The translations under genes were made by a program, and so were the position numbers. Below are positions 1-8,399 of a stretch of 64,000 nucleotides of DNA, in pieces. Under the pieces are notes generated by a model. That model ran no database searches. It saw nothing but the letters and a program-made list of their open reading frames with translations, and was not told the origin of the DNA. Origin of the DNA: Bacteroidota bacterium (GTDB taxonomy: Bacteria > Bacteroidota > Bacteroidia > Bacteroidales > Dysgonomonadaceae); the NCBI GenBank assembly GCA_023399295.1, contig JAEWQF010000023.1, positions 1-64,000 of the forward strand, given 5' to 3'. Within the stretch, counting starts at the first letter, position 1, and each line of letters begins with the position of its first letter.

Positions 1-2676
1 TGCGAGCTCTATAAAGTTTATTTTCAATACTTTCGAGACAAACGGGAACGACCTGGATGCCCTCAGGTTGCATTCAATCACCTTGAGCTCGTTCTCTTTT
101 GCCAGAAACTGGATGTTGAAAGGACCGGAGATATTGAGTGCCTTCGCGATCTCGCGGGTGATCTGTTTGATGCGGCGAATGGTCTGTACGTAGATCTTCT
201 GCGCCGGGAACTGGATGGTGGCATCGCCGGAGTGGACACCGGCAAACTCCACATGCTCGGAGATGGCATAGACCACCAGCTCCCCGTTTTGCGCCACCGC
301 ATCCATTTCGATCTCCTTGGCCTCCTCCACAAACTCGGAGACCACCACGGGGTATCTGGCCGACACCTCAGTGGCCAGTGTCAGGAACCGTTCCAGTTCA
401 TTCCGGTTGGAGCAGACGTTCATTGCCGCTCCGGAGAGCACGTAGGAGGGTCGCACCAGTAGCGGGAAGCCCACCTCATCCACAAACCGGTGGATCTCGT
501 CGAGTGTGGTGAGCTCACGCCAGCGGGGCTGGTCGATCCGGAGCCTGTCGAGCATGGAGGAGAACTTGTGGCGATCCTCCGCATTGTCGATGCTCTTAGC
601 CGATGTACCCAAGATATTGACACCGGCATCATCGAGCTTCACTGCCAGGTTGTTGGGTATCTGTCCTCCCACCGAGACGATGACACCGTGCGGGTTTTCC
701 AGTTCAACGATGTCCATCACCCGCTCATACGATAGCTCGTCGAAGTAAAGCCTGTCGCACATGTCGTAATCGGTGGAGACCGTCTCCGGGTTGTAGTTGA
801 TCATCACCGAGCGGTACCCCTCATTGCGCACCGTATTGAGCGCGTTCACCGAGCACCAGTCGAACTCCACCGAGGAGCCGATGCGGTAGGCACCGGAGCC
901 CAACACGATCACCGAGCGGTGGTCGCCCAGGTAGTGGACATCATTCTCGCTGCCGTTATAGGTGAGGTAGAGGTAGTTGGTCTGCGCCGGGTATTCGGCC
1001 GCCAGCGTATCGATCTGCTTGACAACCGGCAACAGACCCAGCTGTTTCCTGTAGGCACGGATGATGCGTGGCGATTCGTCGGTGATGAGCTCCTTCCAGA
1101 GCGCGCGTGCCACCTGAAAATCGGAGAATCCCTGCTGCTTGGCGAGCTGCAACAGCTCATCGAACCCGTTTTTGTGAGCCGCATCGAAGTCGATCGCTGC
1201 CGGCTCATATGCTTCGAGCGATTCCGCCGTTTCTATTATCTGATGGAGCTTCCGCAGAAACCATTTGTCGATCTTTGTGAGTGCATGGATCTCTTCGACC
1301 GTGTAGCCCTTGCGAAAGGCTTTACTGATGACGAAGATACGCTGATCGGTAGGTTCGTGCAACGCCTTGTCGATGTCGTCGATCTTCAGCTCCTTGTTCT
1401 CCACGAAGCCGTGCATTCCCAGGCCAATCATGCGGAGCCCTTTCTGGATGGCCTCCTCGAAGGTGCGGCCGATGGCCATGATCTCACCCACCGACTTCAT
1501 GCTGGAGCCGATCTCCTTTGAGACACCGCTGAACTTGCCCAGGTCCCAGCGGGGGATCTTCACCACAATGTAGTCGAGCGCCGGCTCGAAGAAAGCGCTG
1601 GTGGAGCGGGTAACCGAGTTCTTCAGATCGAACAGGCCGTAACCCAGTCCCAGCTTGGCCGCTACGAATGCCAGCGGGTAGCCGGTTGCTTTGGAGGCGA
1701 GTGCCGAGGAACGGCTCAGACGGGCGTTCACCTCGATCACGCGGTAGTCCTCCGACTCGGGGTCGAAGGCATACTGCACGTTGCATTCTCCTACGATGCC
1801 GATGTGGCGGATGATGCGGATGGCCAGCTCCCGCAGCTTGTGGTACTCACTGTTGGTGAGGGTCTGCGAGGGAGCCACCACGATGCTCTCGCCGGTATGG
1901 ATGCCCAGCGGGTCGAAGTTCTCCATGTTACAGACGGTGATGCAGTTGTCGTAACGGTCGCGTACCACCTCATATTCGATCTCCTTCCAACCCTTGAGCG
2001 ACTTCTCAATGAGCAGCTGGTCGGAGTAATTGAACGCCTTGGTGGCGAGGGCACGGAGCTCCTCCTCGTTGTTGCAGAAGCCGGATCCCAACCCCCCGAG
2101 GGCGTAGGCGGCCCGCACGATAATGGGATAACCCAGTGTGGCCGCCGCTCTACAAGCATCGTCCATGGTGCCGGCCGCAAAGCTCTGAATGCTCTTCACA
2201 TCGATTTGATCCAGCTTTTTCACGAAGAGGTCGCGGTCCTCGGTATCCATGATCGCCTGCACCGGTGTACCCAACACCTGTACATTGTATTGTTCGAAGA
2301 CACCCGCCTTGTAGAGTTGCACGCCACAGTTGAGTGCAGTTTGTCCGCCAAAGGCAAGCAGGATGCCGTCAGGTCGCTCACGGGCAATCACCTTCTCTAC
2401 AAAGAAAGGTGTCACCGGCAGGAAATAGATCTTGTCGGCTGAACCCTCGGAGGTCTGTACCGTGGCGATGTTGGGGTTGATCAGGATGGTCTCCACCCCC
2501 TCTTCACGCAGTGCTTTCAATGCCTGTGAGCCTGAGTAGTCGAACTCGCCCGCCTCACCGATTTTGAGGGCTCCTGATCCAAGCACCAACGCTTTCTTCA
2601 CCTGGATCCGCGTGGCTGGAACATCCATTTGTGGGGTTGTCATCGATTTGTTGTCGTGTTGTATGTGGTTGTTCAT
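1..2676 (-). CDS. carB: Carbamoyl-phosphate synthase large subunit, C-terminus cut by window edge
   Basis: Makes carbamoyl phosphate from ammonia (channelled from CarA), bicarbonate and two ATP, for pyrimidine and arginine synthesis in the cytoplasm. The frame read on the minus strand is open from the ATG at 2674-2676 to base 1, giving 892 codons of a family that is usually about 1,070, so roughly the last 180 residues (end of the second ATP-grasp domain and the allosteric MGS-like domain) lie outside. Near the start one reads KALVLGSGALKIGEAGEFDY and later VIVLGSGAYRIGSSVEFDW, the two pre-ATP-grasp repeats expected of the internally duplicated enzyme. A purine-rich stretch precedes the ATG. 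It follows carA by 14 bp, so the two are one operon. Identity is secure. Confidence 0.97.
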   Translation of the reverse strand, partial: MNNHIQHDNKSMTTPQMDVPATRIQVKKALVLGSGALKIGEAGEFDYSGSQALKALREEGVETILINPNIATVQTSEGSADKIYFLPVTPFFVEKVIARERPDGILLAFGGQTALNCGVQLYKAGVFEQYNVQVLGTPVQAIMDTEDRDLFVKKLDQIDVKSIQSFAAGTMDDACRAAATLGYPIIVRAAYALGGLGSGFCNNEEELRALATKAFNYSDQLLIEKSLKGWKEIEYEVVRDRYDNCITVCNMENFDPLGIHTGESIVVAPSQTLTNSEYHKLRELAIRIIRHIGIVGECNVQYAFDPESEDYRVIEVNARLSRSSALASKATGYPLAFVAAKLGLGYGLFDLKNSVTRSTSAFFEPALDYIVVKIPRWDLGKFSGVSKEIGSSMKSVGEIMAIGRTFEEAIQKGLRMIGLGMHGFVENKELKIDDIDKALHEPTDQRIFVISKAFRKGYTVEEIHALTKIDKWFLRKLHQIIETAESLEAYEPAAIDFDAAHKNGFDELLQLAKQQGFSDFQVARALWKELITDESPRIIRAYRKQLGLLPVVKQIDTLAAEYPAQTNYLYLTYNGSENDVHYLGDHRSVIVLGSGAYRIGSSVEFDWCSVNALNTVRNEGYRSVMINYNPETVSTDYDMCDRLYFDELSYERVMDIVELENPHGVIVSVGGQIPNNLAVKLDDAGVNILGTSAKSIDNAEDRHKFSSMLDRLRIDQPRWRELTTLDEIHRFVDEVGFPLLVRPSYVLSGAAMNVCSNRNELERFLTLATEVSARYPVVVSEFVEEAKEIEMDAVAQNGELVVYAISEHVEFAGVHSGDATIQFPAQKIYVQTIRRIKQITREIAKALNISGPFNIQFLAKENELKVIECNLRASRSFPFVSKVLKINFIELA

Positions 2677-2690
2677 CTTGTTCCTCCCTA

Positions 2691-3761
2691 TTATAGCATC
2701 TTATAAAAATCTTCGAAGAAATAACGGGTGTCGGTGGGTCCCCCGGTGGCTTCGGGATGGAACTGCACCGAGAAGAAGGGTTTGCTCTTGTGTCGGATCC
2801 CCTCATTGGTGCCGTCGTTCATGTTGGTGAAGTAGGGTTCCCACTCGTTGCTCAGCAGCGACTCATCTACCGCATACCCATGGTTCTGTGAGGTGATGAA
2901 ACAGTGGTTGGTTCCCACCTTGCGTACCGGCTGGTTGTGGCTGCGATGGCCATATTTCAATTTGTAGGTGTCGGCACCGGCCGCCTTGGCCAGCAGCTGG
3001 TTGCCCATGCAGATACCGAAGATCGGCTTCTCCTGCCGCATCGCCTCGCGGATGTGTGTCACCGTGGGGAGACAGTGGTCGGGGTTGCCCGGTCCGTTGG
3101 AGAGGAAGAGTCCGTCGTAATCGATGGTGTTGAAGTCGTAGTCCCACGGCACGCGGATCAGCCGTACCTGTTGCTTGAGCAGTTCACGGATGATGTTCAA
3201 CTTCACACCGCAGTCTACAAGTACCACTCTCTTCTCACCTGATCCATATTCGATCACCTCGCGGCAGCTTACCTTCGCCACCAGGTTCTCCTGCTCCGGG
3301 TCGTAGTAGGCCACCTCATCTTCGCTGTCGTAGACGATCTTGCCCAACATGGAGCCTTTCTCGCGCAACACCTTGGTGAGCATGCGGGTGTCGATGCCGC
3401 TGATGCCGGGAATACCTTCCGCGCTGAGCCAGTCGCCCAGACTCTCCACACTGTTCCAATGCGAGTGCTGCTCACAGTAATCCTGTACAATGAGACCGCG
3501 GATATGAATCCGGTGGGATTCAAAAAAATCGGAAATTGCGTCTGTTTCGCTTTTGGCGGGAACTCCGTAATTTCCGATAATGGGATATGTGAGTGTTAAA
3601 ATCTGTCCTTCGTAGGAGGGGTCTGTCAGGCTTTCGGGATAACCGACCATTGCGGTGTTGAAAACGACCTCACCCGATGTGGCCTTTTGGGCTCCAAACG
3701 ATTGTCCGTGAAAAACCATCCCGTTTTCAAGGATCAACCGCACCGGCTTGTATCTGTGCAT
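2691..3761 (-). CDS. carA: Carbamoyl-phosphate synthase small subunit
   Basis: Glutamine amidotransferase subunit (356 residues) that hydrolyses glutamine and passes ammonia to CarB. The N-terminal CPSase domain (PVRLILENGMVFHGQSFGA) is followed by a class I GATase domain with nucleophile Cys251 in FGICMGNQLLAKAAG and the His335/Glu337 pair in QFHPEATGG. I take the ATG at 3759-3761 (MHRYKPVRL) because upstream in-frame codons give a hydrophobic extension that is not part of the family, and because a promoter-like TATCTTTG sits at 3809-3816, leaving a leader of about 40 bases. First gene of the carAB operon; carB starts 14 bp after its stop. Confidence 0.97.
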   Translation of the reverse strand: MHRYKPVRLILENGMVFHGQSFGAQKATSGEVVFNTAMVGYPESLTDPSYEGQILTLTYPIIGNYGVPAKSETDAISDFFESHRIHIRGLIVQDYCEQHSHWNSVESLGDWLSAEGIPGISGIDTRMLTKVLREKGSMLGKIVYDSEDEVAYYDPEQENLVAKVSCREVIEYGSGEKRVVLVDCGVKLNIIRELLKQQVRLIRVPWDYDFNTIDYDGLFLSNGPGNPDHCLPTVTHIREAMRQEKPIFGICMGNQLLAKAAGADTYKLKYGHRSHNQPVRKVGTNHCFITSQNHGYAVDESLLSNEWEPYFTNMNDGTNEGIRHKSKPFFSVQFHPEATGGPTDTRYFFEDFYKML

Positions 3762-3808
3762 AGTGCCAAAAATATTATGTTGATGTGAATCCTTTTGATA
3801 TCGGGATA

Positions 3809-3816
3809 CAAAGATA
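3809..3816 (-). promoter_or_regulatory. Bacteroidetes -7 promoter element for carAB
   Basis: Minus-strand TATCTTTG matches the Bacteroidetes primary sigma factor -7 consensus TAnnTTTG and lies 48 bases upstream of the carA ATG. No convincing -33 TTTG is seen at the usual spacing. Confidence 0.5.
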
Positions 3817-3907
3817 ACGAAAAAAGCGAAAATGAGCACAACCAATCACTGATTGATCTGTTTTTTTAACAAAATGACAGTGATCGATCTTCCCGCTCTG
3901 ATCCGGA

Positions 3908-4117
3908 TCACTCCTCCGGAAGATCTGCTTTTTCCTTGCTCAGACCAAGGATCCACAACACCACACCCACAATGATCACCACGATGGTAAGGATGGGAAA
4001 GAAACCGATCAGGTACTCCCACCCCATCAGGTAACCGAACAGTAGAAAACCGCATGCGACCAGCAAGGCAGCCAGGGATGCCAGCAGCTGTGCCGTGCTC
4101 TTTTTGAGTCGTTTCAT
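3908..4117 (-). CDS. Small two-helix membrane protein, function unknown
   Basis: A 69-residue protein: basic N-terminus (MKRLKKSTAQ), two hydrophobic segments (about residues 11-30 and 37-58) separated by a short GWEYLIG-like turn, and an acidic tail ending KADLPEE. I do not recognise a named family. The start is uncertain: ATGs also occur in frame at 4138 and 4150, but the -7 element TACATTTG at 4148-4155 overlaps the most distal one, which favours the 4117 start with a leader of about 25 bases. It stands alone between carAB and the divergent SIMPL gene. Confidence 0.6.
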   Translation of the reverse strand: MKRLKKSTAQLLASLAALLVACGFLLFGYLMGWEYLIGFFPILTIVVIIVGVVLWILGLSKEKADLPEE

Positions 4118-4147
4118 AACCTTCAATTGTTTTATCATTCCGGGTAC

Positions 4148-4155
4148 CAAATGTA
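4148..4155 (-). promoter_or_regulatory. -7 promoter element for the small membrane protein
   Basis: TACATTTG on the minus strand matches TAnnTTTG and lies about 30 bases upstream of the chosen start at 4117. It argues against translation from the farther upstream start codons. Confidence 0.5.
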
Positions 4156-4276
4156 GTCATTTTCTCCGAATGTACCACGCCTCGTACCCACATTTCAAAC
4201 AGGTGTGAGACGAAGTGGTTGAAGACAATCGCAAGGATTTTTCCTTATAGAAAGGATCCATTTCGATAAAGAAGAT

Positions 4277-4284
4277 TACCTTTG
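4277..4284 (+). promoter_or_regulatory. -7 promoter element for the SIMPL gene
   Basis: TACCTTTG on the plus strand matches TAnnTTTG and lies 36 bases before the ATG at 4321. It falls inside the longer in-frame extension starting at 4282, which supports the shorter start. Confidence 0.5.
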
Positions 4285-4320
4285 CAGAAAGCAGTATTGA
4301 CAAAATTAACAGATGCGCTT

Positions 4321-5022
4321 ATGAAAAACAGAATCATTGAGGCGGCGTTGATCGCCATTGGAATCACCCTACTGGGATACATGATCCGCTCAGGCATAGA
4401 GGGTTTCAAAGAGAAGGACCGCGTGGTGAGCGTGAAGGGACTGGCAGAGATGGAGGTGGTAGCCGACAAGGTGGTTTGGCCGTTGATGTACAAGGATATC
4501 GGGAACGATCTGATCACACTCTACAACAACATCCAATCGAAGAACAATACCATTGTCACCTTTCTGAAAGCAAACGGCATCGTGGATGAGGAGATCAGCG
4601 TCACACCACCTGAGATCATCGACATGGAGGCAGAGCGTTACTCCGCCCAGGCACCGCAATACCGGTACAATGCCACTTCGGTGATCACTGTCAGCTCCGG
4701 CGATGTGGTGAAGGTACGCAAGCTGATAGCCGAGCAGACTGAGCTGTTGAAGCAGGGTGTGGCCATTACCGGTGGTGATTATCGCTACAGCATCCTCTAC
4801 GAGTTTACCGGTCTCAACGCGATCAAGCCGGATATGATTGAGGAGGCCACCAAAAATGCACGGATGGCAGCCGAGAAGTTTGCGATTGACTCAGGCAGCA
4901 AGTTGGGCAAGATCCGCGATGCCTCGCAGGGGCAGTTCACCATCTCCGACCGGGATGCCAATACGCCCTATATCAAAAATGTACGGGTGGTGACCACCGT
5001 GAATTATTATCTGAAGAGGTAA
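4321..5022 (+). CDS. SIMPL domain (DUF541) protein with N-terminal membrane anchor
   Basis: A 233-residue protein of the SIMPL/DUF541 family (periplasmic or membrane-anchored proteins of unclear biochemical role, related to E. coli YggE and BP26). Residues about 7-25 form a single hydrophobic helix (AALIAIGITLLGYMI). The SIMPL domain follows, starting with the typical RVVSVKGLAEMEVVADK and ending in a NVRVVTTVNYYL strand. The start at 4321 is chosen because the promoter element at 4277-4284 lies upstream and the sequence MKNRIIEAAL is a natural N-terminus. It converges with the Nudix regulator; the two stop codons are 12 bp apart and no terminator hairpin is visible between them. Confidence 0.85.
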   Translation: MKNRIIEAALIAIGITLLGYMIRSGIEGFKEKDRVVSVKGLAEMEVVADKVVWPLMYKDIGNDLITLYNNIQSKNNTIVTFLKANGIVDEEISVTPPEIIDMEAERYSAQAPQYRYNATSVITVSSGDVVKVRKLIAEQTELLKQGVAITGGDYRYSILYEFTGLNAIKPDMIEEATKNARMAAEKFAIDSGSKLGKIRDASQGQFTISDRDANTPYIKNVRVVTTVNYYLKR

Positions 5023-5034
5023 CAAACAGCTTCA

Positions 5035-5727
5035 TTACAACGAGAACCGTTTTCCTTTTTCAAGGAACAACGCATACTTATCCGGGTTGAACGAGTAATA
5101 GTAAGCACCTCGCTTGGAACCCTCCTTGTCTTTTGCTTCCAGCTTGTCGAGAAGATCCATGCTTGTCAGTTTCTTCCTGAAGTTGCGTTTGTCAAGCGGC
5201 ATCTGAAAGATCGCTTCATAAAGTTCCTGCAGTGCGGGCAGGGTGAACTTTTCCTTGAAGAAATTGAAGATCACCGGCTCGGTAGAGATCTTATGACGGA
5301 GTAGTTTCAGCGCATCCCCCACCATCCTGTTGTGGTCGAAAACCAAACGGGGCAACTCATTGATATCGGTCCACCTGGCGTCGTACTCTTTTGCAAGTGA
5401 GGTATCGAACTGTTCCATCTTCACCAGACCAAAGAAGACAACCGAAACCACTCTATCTCCTGTATCCCTGTTCAGCTCGCCATAGGCACCCACCTGCTCC
5501 ATGTAGATGTTCTTCTGTCTGGTGAACTGGAACAGGATCTTCTCTGCCGCTTCGTTCAAACTCTCCTGTTCATCCATAAAGCCCCCCATCAGAGACCACT
5601 CATTCTTCATCGGTTCAACAGGTCGGCGTGTTAACAACAAATGCAGTTCTTTGTTACGGAAGCCGAGGATGATGCAATCCACGGCAATCAGGAAACGGCT
5701 GTTGTTTGTGTAGAAGGTTGGTTTCAT
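5035..5727 (-). CDS. NrtR/AraR-type Nudix transcriptional regulator (catalytically dead Nudix box)
   Basis: A 230-residue protein with an N-terminal Nudix fold (about 10-145) and a C-terminal winged-helix domain (about 150-225, ending AYYYSFNPDKYALFLEKG), the architecture of NrtR-family regulators. In Bacteroides a member of this family, AraR, controls sugar genes. The Nudix box starts canonically (GFMDEQE) but the REUxEE signature reads KILFQF at residues 63-68, so the metal-binding acidic residues are gone. That fits a ligand-sensing regulator rather than a hydrolase. It is 99 bp downstream of galK on the same strand, so it probably regulates the galactose operon. The effector is unknown; galactose or arabinose are reasonable guesses. 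Confidence 0.82.
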   Translation of the reverse strand: MKPTFYTNNSRFLIAVDCIILGFRNKELHLLLTRRPVEPMKNEWSLMGGFMDEQESLNEAAEKILFQFTRQKNIYMEQVGAYGELNRDTGDRVVSVVFFGLVKMEQFDTSLAKEYDARWTDINELPRLVFDHNRMVGDALKLLRHKISTEPVIFNFFKEKFTLPALQELYEAIFQMPLDKRNFRKKLTSMDLLDKLEAKDKEGSKRGAYYYSFNPDKYALFLEKGKRFSL

Positions 5728-5751
5728 CTCAATAATAAGGGTTGAATGTAA

Positions 5752-5805
5752 AAAGAGAAAAGTTGGGAGCAGACCCTATGCGTACGATAGTCCCCAGCTC
5801 CCAAC
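5752..5805 (-). terminator. Rho-independent terminator after galK
   Basis: On the minus strand downstream of galK, GTTGGGAGC pairs perfectly with GCTCCCAAC (plus coordinates 5797-5805 and 5762-5770). The 26-base interior can pair further (CTAT with ATAG), and the hairpin is followed by a T-rich run. It separates galK from the Nudix regulator, so the regulator is expressed by read-through or from its own promoter. Confidence 0.7.
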
Positions 5806-5825
5806 CTTGAATCATTTGTCCGCTC

Positions 5826-6974
5826 TTACAGCTTGCGGGCACCGTCGCTGATCACCACATCATACACCTTTGGTTCATGTCCGTATTTGACCTTGAACTG
5901 TGCCTTGGCATCGCTGATGAAGGAGTCATAGAGCTCATCTTTCACCAGGTTGATGGTGCAACCACCGAAGCCGCCACCCATCACGCGTGAGCCGGTAACA
6001 CCATGCTCCCGCGCCACCTCATTGAGGAAATCGAGTTCTTCACAGCTCACCTCGTAAAGCTTGCTCATGCCATGGTGGGTCTCATACATCCTGGCACCTA
6101 CGGTTTCGTAGTCACCCCGCTCCAGGGCATCACTGACATCCCTCACCCGTTGTGTCTCCTCGATCACATATTCGGCACGCATGAAGTCCTCCGCGGAGAT
6201 CTCGCCCTTCACCTCATTGAGCATCTCCATCGAAGCATCGCGCAGGTACTGCACTTCGGGGTGACGTCTGGCAATGGTGCGGGCAGCCTGCTCGCACGAT
6301 TCACGTCGTTTGTTGTAAGCTGAAGAGGCCAGCTCATGCTTCACTACCGTGTCGAGCAATACCAGCTTGTATCCCTGGGGATCGAACGGGAAATAGGCAT
6401 ACTCCATCGACTTGGTGTCGAGACGGATCAAATGGCCTTTTTTCCCAAAGATGGAAGCAAACTGGTCCATGATGCCACATTTCACACCCACATAGTTGTG
6501 CTCGGTACTTTGACCGATGCGGGCCAGTTCAAACTTGTCGATGCCGAGGTTCAGCAGGTCGTTCAAGGCAAAAGCATAAGTGCTCTCCAAGGCGGCCGAC
6601 GAGGACATCCCGGCACCAAGGGGTACATCGCCCGAGAAAACGGTATCGAATCCTTTCACGGTGCCTCCCCGTTTGATGATCTCGCGGCAAACACCGAAGA
6701 GATACTTTGCCCAACCCTCTTTTGGCAGGTCATGCTCATTGAGTCCAAACTCGGACGATTCATCCAGATCAACGGCATACGCCCTCACCCTGTCCGTTCC
6801 ATTGAATCGAATGGCAGCGATCATCCCTTTGTCGATGGCACCGGGAAAGACAAAGCTCCCGTTGTAGTCGGTATGTTCACCGATCAGGTTCACGCGTCCG
6901 GGTGAGGTGTACACCTCGGGAGTATCCGTCCCGAATTTTTTCTGAAAAATATTGATGATTTCGTTTTTGGTCAT
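5826..6974 (-). CDS. galK: Galactokinase
   Basis: Phosphorylates D-galactose at C1 with ATP, the first committed Leloir step (382 residues, normal length). GHMP-kinase signatures are all present: the galactokinase motif GRVNLIGEHTDYNG near the N-terminus, the ATP-binding loop GAGMSSSAALE, and the C-terminal GGGFGGCTINLV. I take the ATG at 6974 (MTKNEIINIFQKKFG). Last gene of galM-gluP-galK; it begins 29 bp after the gluP stop and is followed by a hairpin terminator. galT and galE are not in the window. Confidence 0.96.
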   Translation of the reverse strand: MTKNEIINIFQKKFGTDTPEVYTSPGRVNLIGEHTDYNGSFVFPGAIDKGMIAAIRFNGTDRVRAYAVDLDESSEFGLNEHDLPKEGWAKYLFGVCREIIKRGGTVKGFDTVFSGDVPLGAGMSSSAALESTYAFALNDLLNLGIDKFELARIGQSTEHNYVGVKCGIMDQFASIFGKKGHLIRLDTKSMEYAYFPFDPQGYKLVLLDTVVKHELASSAYNKRRESCEQAARTIARRHPEVQYLRDASMEMLNEVKGEISAEDFMRAEYVIEETQRVRDVSDALERGDYETVGARMYETHHGMSKLYEVSCEELDFLNEVAREHGVTGSRVMGGGFGGCTINLVKDELYDSFISDAKAQFKVKYGHEPKVYDVVISDGARKL

Positions 6975-7003
6975 TGTGTTGATAGCAATGTGGTACACCC
7001 AAT

Positions 7004-8353
7004 TTATTTCTCTGCAGGCATGCTTTTCGATGCGGTGTCTACAGGAAGTTCATCTTCATCAGCCACTGAGATGTTGCGATTGACATTCTTCGAACCAATC
7101 ACGGCATAATAGAAGAGATAGGCAAGACCGATCAGCACCACCCAGTAGCTGGCAAGGTAACCGGCTGCATCGGCCACACCGCCCTGGATGGCGGGGACGA
7201 TTCCACCACCGGAGACAAGTACCATGAAGATACCGGATGCCGCAGCAGTATATTTACCCAATCCTTCCACGGCCAGATTGAAGATACCACCCCACATGAT
7301 CGAGGTACAGAGGCCTACCAGCACGATGTACATGGCATTGATGGGTACTTTGGCAAACCCAAAGGCCAGTGATCCGGCATTGCGCTCCAGCACCGGCAGG
7401 GAGACCATGGTTGAGGTTGATGAGAAAATGGCCAGCAGAATCAGTACCATCCCCACAAAGGAGGCGACGGTAAGCATTGCTTTACTCGACACCTTGCTAC
7501 CAATGGAAGCGCCGATAAGACGACCCGCCAGCATCAACAGCCAGTAGGTACCCGCCACAACGCCGGCAATTGTTTTGCCCACCTCGGGATGATCGGACAA
7601 CCAGTAGATCATCACACCGGGTGTCCCCACTTCGACACCTACATAGACAAAGATGGCTACCGCACCAAGAATGAAATGTCTGAACTTGAGCGCACCGGTC
7701 ATCAATTGTTTCAAGGAATCCTTGTTTTTGGTGATGTAGGGTTCAGGTATCGTTACCGCGAGCAACACGAAGAATACCACGGCAAACACACCCATTGCGA
7801 TGTACATCACGGGGAATACATCTTTGATGTTGGCTTTGGCCGCTTCACCAATCAACACGCCCACGAAGGCGGGTGTGAAGGTAGCCATTACCGAGTTGAA
7901 AGAACCTCCGATCTGAATCAGCTGGTTCCCTTTGTTGCCTCCACCACCGAGGGTGTTGAGCATGGGATTCACCACAATATTGAGCAGACACATGGAGAAA
8001 CCGGCAATGAATGCACCCAGCAGATAAATGCCAAAAGCGGAGCTTTGAGGAGAGTGGCCGGATAGATATTGCACGAAGATGCCCAAAAAGCCAACAGCAA
8101 TGGCAATTAGGGCTGTTTTTTTATACCCCACACGCTGCAACAAGATACCACCCGGTATTCCCATCACGGCATACGCAATGAAGTTGGCTGCATTACCCAA
8201 CAATCCCTGAAAATTAGAAACACCGAACTGTTCCTTGAGTACCTGTCCCATAGGTGCTGCCAGATTGGTAACAAATGAGATCATACCGAATAGTGCAATC
8301 ATCATGATGATGGGCACGACCCGGTTTGTTGTCTGATTGGTTTTTGTATTCAT
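7004..8353 (-). CDS. gluP: Glucose/galactose MFS transporter (FucP/GluP family)
   Basis: A 449-residue, roughly 12-helix permease of the FHS (fucose-galactose-glucose:H+ symporter) branch of the major facilitator superfamily. Helix 1 region MMIALFGMISFVTNLAAPMGQ and the strongly hydrophobic segments up to about residue 430 support this; the C-terminal tail is hydrophilic. The ATG at 8353 (MNTKTNQTTNRVV) is preferred over an upstream in-frame start that adds a polar extension. Position between galM and galK makes galactose the likely substrate, glucose also possible. Confidence 0.88.
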   Translation of the reverse strand: MNTKTNQTTNRVVPIIMMIALFGMISFVTNLAAPMGQVLKEQFGVSNFQGLLGNAANFIAYAVMGIPGGILLQRVGYKKTALIAIAVGFLGIFVQYLSGHSPQSSAFGIYLLGAFIAGFSMCLLNIVVNPMLNTLGGGGNKGNQLIQIGGSFNSVMATFTPAFVGVLIGEAAKANIKDVFPVMYIAMGVFAVVFFVLLAVTIPEPYITKNKDSLKQLMTGALKFRHFILGAVAIFVYVGVEVGTPGVMIYWLSDHPEVGKTIAGVVAGTYWLLMLAGRLIGASIGSKVSSKAMLTVASFVGMVLILLAIFSSTSTMVSLPVLERNAGSLAFGFAKVPINAMYIVLVGLCTSIMWGGIFNLAVEGLGKYTAAASGIFMVLVSGGGIVPAIQGGVADAAGYLASYWVVLIGLAYLFYYAVIGSKNVNRNISVADEDELPVDTASKSMPAEK

Positions 8354-8399
8354 TTCTGAAAAATTAATTATTGATTGTTCGCTTACTTTGTTGAAATCG

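Noticed and set aside
1..2676. Many plus-strand open frames opposite carB
   Set aside because: They are antisense shadows of a continuous, well-conserved carB frame in GC-rich DNA.
4282..4320. Longer N-terminus for the SIMPL protein
   Set aside because: The extension lies on top of the -7 promoter element at 4277-4284 and would precede the membrane anchor with unrelated residues.
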